A stretch of 64,000 nt of DNA. Origin: Klebsiella oxytoca (GTDB lineage: Bacteria; Pseudomonadota; Gammaproteobacteria; Enterobacterales; Enterobacteriaceae). The translations under genes were made by a program, and so were the position numbers. Position 1 is the stretch's first letter, and each line of letters opens with the position of its first letter. Shown piece by piece: positions 63,445 to 64,000 of this stretch. The notes under the pieces were generated by a model that worked only from the letters and a program-made list of their open reading frames with translations, was not told where the DNA came from and searched no databases. The stretch spans positions 5,146,001-5,210,000 of the forward strand of contig NZ_CP046115.1 in assembly GCF_009707385.1 (NCBI RefSeq), read 5' to 3'.

Positions 63445-64000
63445 TTAGTTATCAAAGAGGTAGCGGTTCACTACGTTTTCAAGCAGTTCCTGATGGCCGC
63501 TCTGGTGCTGCGGTGCCAGATTATGCTGTGTGGCATACTGAGCTATGTCTGCCAGATTCATCTGGCCTTTGAGGATTTGCTGACCTAACTCGCCGTTCCA
63601 CCCGGCATAGCGTTTGGCAACGCGCTTATCCAGCTCACCGCCTTCAATCATACGAGCAGCGACTTTCAACGCCAGCGCCATAGTATCCATCGCGCCGATA
63701 TGGCCGTAAAACAGGTCGTATTTGTCGGTACTCTGACGACGCACTTTAGCATCAAAGTTCAGGCCGCCGGTGGTGAAACCGCCCGCTTTAAGGATTTCAT
63801 ACATTACCAGCGCGTTCTCTTCAACGCTGTTCGGGAACTGGTCGGTATCCCAGCCCAGCTGCGGGTCGCCGCGGTTCGCATCAACGGAACCAAACAAGCC
63901 GAGGGCGATCGCGGTAGCAATTTCGTGATGGAACGTGTGGCCAGCCAGCGTCGCGTGGTTCGCTTCGATATTCAGCTTGATCTCTTTTTCCAGACCGAAC
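63445..64000 (-). CDS. xylA: Xylose isomerase XylA (5' part beyond window)
   Basis: The C-terminal 184 residues of XylA are present; the rest lies beyond the right edge. Family blocks are [14 protein letters not shown] (metal ligand Asp), [16 protein letters not shown] and [15 protein letters not shown], ending [12 protein letters not shown]. XylA converts D-xylose to D-xylulose using two divalent metals. It is upstream of xylB in one operon. The reading frame is open to the window edge. Confidence 0.96.
   Translation of the reverse strand, partial: FGLEKEIKLNIEANHATLAGHTFHHEIATAIALGLFGSVDANRGDPQLGWDTDQFPNSVEENALVMYEILKAGGFTTGGLNFDAKVRRQSTDKYDLFYGHIGAMDTMALALKVAARMIEGGELDKRVAKRYAGWNGELGQQILKGQMNLADIAQYATQHNLAPQHQSGHQELLENVVNRYLFDN

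Overview
This is a chromosomal window from an Enterobacteriaceae genome, most likely Klebsiella or a close relative such as Raoultella. The gene order follows the E. coli segment from bcs through ldrD, dpp, proK, eptB, yhjXY, tag-yiaC-bisC-yiaD, ghrB-yiaFG, cspA, hokA, glySQ, ysaB, wecH and yiaB to xylBA. Blocks absent from that E. coli segment are inserted into it, and ERIC and REP-like intergenic repeats are frequent. There is no sign of prophage, transposase, CRISPR array or rRNA. I recognised genes from memory of protein families; no database search was run.

Layout. 1-8.9 kb: an E. coli-type cellulose locus, with bcsRQAB leftward (bcsB cut by the window edge) and bcsEFG rightward, coding for synthase, c-di-GMP sensing and phosphoethanolamine modification. 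9.0-9.23 kb: an Ldr-type toxin gene with a putative Rdl antisense RNA. 9.4-20.8 kb: a second, complete cellulose operon of the bcsD-containing type (bcsO-Q-A-B-C-D-Z, leftward). 21.5-29.6 kb: an AllS-like LysR gene and an operon for a biuret-hydrolase-like cysteine hydrolase, FdrA/AllF-like and DUF1116/AllG-like carbamoyltransferase proteins, carbamate kinase, a stand-alone AtzF-C-terminal-like protein and an NCS2-type permease. This looks like an ATP-yielding ureide catabolic system with an unknown substrate. A degraded DUF2877 (AllH-like) gene lies divergently beside it.

29.7-35.4 kb: the dipeptide ABC transporter dppABCDF. 35.4-36.7 kb: the dppA promoter region, a 117-bp tandem repeat array and tRNA-Pro(CGG) with a duplicated 3' end. 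36.7-40.7 kb: eptB, yhjX (with a likely PyrR/YpdB site) and yhjY. 41.1-45.2 kb: tag, yiaC, bisC, and a yiaD broken by one in-frame TAG. 45.3-50.5 kb: a 2-ketogluconate cluster (ptxS-like regulator, kguE, kguK, kguT) joined to ghrB. 50.5-54.2 kb: yiaF, an aromatic-acid MFS transporter preceded by PcaR-like boxes, yiaG and cspA. 54.3-60.2 kb: an ABC-F ATPase, a hokA/sokA locus in which hokA is split by an ERIC element, glySQ and ysaB. 60.4-64 kb: wecH, yiaB, xylB and the 3' part of xylA.

The most noteworthy items are the ureide operon with its DUF2877 remnant, the ERIC-split hokA, the amber codon in yiaD, the PcaR-like boxes and the rtT-like repeat at the tRNA-Pro gene.
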